Below are positions 63,157 to 64,000 of a stretch of 64,000 nt of DNA, one piece after another (the stretch's first letter is position 1; the number at the start of each line of letters is the position of its first letter). The notes beneath the pieces are model-generated. The model was not told where the DNA came from, did not search any database, and saw only the letters and a list, made by a program, of their open reading frames with translations. Origin of the DNA: Pseudomonas viridiflava (GTDB lineage: Bacteria; Pseudomonadota; Gammaproteobacteria; Pseudomonadales; Pseudomonadaceae); contig NZ_UUPU01000085.1 in the NCBI RefSeq assembly GCF_900591205.1, forward strand, positions 124,001-188,000. Direction: 5' to 3'. The translations under genes were made by a program, and so were the position numbers.

Positions 63157-63206
63157 CATCATCTGCAAGTGATGTTGGTAGTTCCCATTATTTGAGGAGC
63201 ATTACC

Positions 63207-63470
63207 ATGATCAAAGACAGTCCAAATCCCCCATCTGACTCTCAGCCCACTGACCAGCTATTCACCGTACTCCCCAACCTGAACAGCGAAACCCTGCTCG
63301 CCAATGCCTCTCAAGACCTGGCATCAGTGCAGGCGCTGGCGGGTAATCTGGCGTTTGATGTCGATGGCCCGCAGCGCGATGCAGTGCTGGGGATTCATCG
63401 GATGGTGGAAGGGATTCAGTTGATGGTGGATCGGGTGTTGGATTTGTTTGAGGTGCCTGAGCAGAAGTAA
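63207..63470 (+). CDS. DUF6124-family small protein
   Basis: An 87-residue protein with the pattern typical of a pseudomonad-specific small family: LFTVLPNLNSETLLANASQDLASVQALAGNLAFDVDGPQRDAVLGIHRMVEGIQLMVDRVLD. It forms mainly amphipathic helix. GAGGAG lies 6 bases before the ATG. Function is unknown. The long structured leader upstream implies post-transcriptional or attenuation control. Confidence 0.8.
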   Translation: MIKDSPNPPSDSQPTDQLFTVLPNLNSETLLANASQDLASVQALAGNLAFDVDGPQRDAVLGIHRMVEGIQLMVDRVLDLFEVPEQK

Positions 63471-63485
63471 TCAGGCGCCTGTGAG

Positions 63486-63570
63486 GGCCTCATCGCGGGC
63501 AAGCCCGCTCCCACATTTTGACCTGTGAATACAATCAAATGTGGGAGCCGGGCTTGCCCGCGATGAGGCC
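63486..63570. repeat. REPIN with long arms
   Basis: GGCCTCATCGCGGGCAAGCC at the left and the mirror GGCTTGCCCGCGATGAGGCC at the right give long inverted arms around a short A/T-rich spacer. It separates the DUF6124-type gene from the convergent PTS gene. Confidence 0.9.
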
Positions 63571-63588
63571 AGAACAATCAGCCCACCT

Positions 63589-64000
63589 TCAGACCCTGGC
63601 ACCTACCTCACGGCTACCGACCAACCGCTCCAGCGCCTCACCCAAGCCCGATGCCTTGTCACCGATCAGCAGGTGCCAAACACCGCTGTCCAGCTGGCTG
63701 ACACCTTGGCAACCCAGCGCGGTCAGGTCCGTTTCGGACAGCACCGAATCATCCCCCAACTCCACCCGCAACCGGGTCATCGCCACCGCTTCCAGCTGGC
63801 GCACATTCGCCCGGCCACCGAGCGCACTCAGCCATTTTTCTGCCTCGTGCAGATTCACCCCAACCGGCTTATCCACAGGCGCAGCCGCTACGGGCACTGC
63901 GGCCACAAACCCGGGCATTGCCAGGCGAATCTCATCGGCAATGCTGTCGGCCAGCGGCCCCACGACCACCTGCAAGCTCCCGCCATTGCCGGGGCGCACC
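63589..64000 (-). CDS. nagE: NagE-like PTS N-acetylglucosamine EIIBC, 3' part (start outside window)
   Basis: The C-terminal 136 residues of a PTS transporter, open to the right edge. GNGGSLQVVVGPLADSIADEIR is the end of a normal EIIB domain as in NagE. A linker then leads to a second EIIB-like domain (LSALGGRANVRQLEAVAMTRLRVEL) in which the phospho-cysteine position is alanine. The ending VWHLLIGDKASGLGEALERLVG completes it. The NagE assignment rests on the first EIIB remnant only; another glucose-superfamily EIIBC is possible. Confidence 0.75.
   Translation of the reverse strand, partial: VRPGNGGSLQVVVGPLADSIADEIRLAMPGFVAAVPVAAAPVDKPVGVNLHEAEKWLSALGGRANVRQLEAVAMTRLRVELGDDSVLSETDLTALGCQGVSQLDSGVWHLLIGDKASGLGEALERLVGSREVGARV

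Larger units (their letters stand above)
62829..63206. other. Region between giant gene 2 and the DUF6124-type gene
   Basis: This 378-base gap holds the 5' region of the giant gene on the left and, from about 63030, a promoter-like element and a structured leader described separately. A 50-codon open frame at 63020-63172 (MLELISAAIIVALFMVIALWW...) runs through the leader; because its sequence is fully constrained by the RNA stems, I do not call it a gene. Confidence 0.5.

Noticed and set aside
63020..63172. 50-codon frame with a hydrophobic N terminus
   Set aside because: It coincides with the structured leader; both arms of the stem constrain its sequence, so the hydrophobic look is not evidence of coding. 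No ribosome site was found.
1..64000. CRISPR array, tRNA, rRNA, insertion sequence or prophage
   Set aside because: The only repeated units are REP/REPIN palindromes, singly or in inverted pairs, never as regular direct repeats. No transposase, integrase or phage structural gene and no tRNA cloverleaf was recognised.

Overview
The window is a chromosomal segment of a fluorescent pseudomonad, very probably of the Pseudomonas fluorescens group. This rests on GC-rich codon use, the gene orders secDF-suhB-trmJ-cysE-isc and rlmN-pilW-rodZ-ispG-hisS-yfgM-bamB-der, and about ten REP/REPIN palindromes of the Pseudomonas 'GTGGGAG(C/G)GGGCTTGCCC' type. No tRNA, rRNA, insertion sequence, prophage or CRISPR array is visible.

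1-5.8 kb holds the end of yajC, then secD and secF (protein export), a glycine-zipper envelope protein, suhB and trmJ. 5.8-12.5 kb holds cysE and the complete iron-sulfur assembly operon iscRSUA-hscBA-fdx-iscX, with two adjacent IscR-box-like sites over the iscR promoter. 12.5-21.8 kb holds ndk and the operon from rlmN to der (rRNA/tRNA modification, pilus assembly, cell shape, isoprenoid precursor, histidyl-tRNA, outer-membrane assembly, ribosome GTPase). 21.9-30.7 kb is mixed metabolism: an overlapping methionine aminotransferase/omega-amidase pair, leuA with a candidate leucine leader peptide, an M23 peptidase with xseA, a divergent LysR/TSUP pair, and an unknown protein with two CxxC pairs. 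30.8-34 kb is guaBA.

34-42.5 kb is accessory. It carries an autotransporter, a lipoprotein alpha/beta hydrolase and a 1535-residue toxin-like protein, all on the minus strand. 42.5-51 kb is a trehalose catabolic locus: the repressor TreR, two identical palindromic operators, the PTS transporter TreP, a phosphotrehalase, a LamB-like porin, a fused EIIA-HPr-EI phosphotransferase and a small EIIB-like protein lacking its catalytic cysteine. 51-57 kb is mltF, purL and a NIF3-like protein. 57-62.8 kb is a second giant toxin-like protein of 1914 residues. 63-64 kb has a structured leader upstream of a DUF6124-type gene and the 3' end of a NagE-like PTS gene.

The most unusual content is the pair of giant proteins. 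Each carries two TIKI/ChaN/EreA-like modules, one with both GxxH motifs intact and one with both histidines lost, and the order of intact and degenerate copy is opposite in the two proteins. Other points are the two cysteine-less EIIB domains, the structured leader before the DUF6124-type gene, and the possible leuA attenuator.
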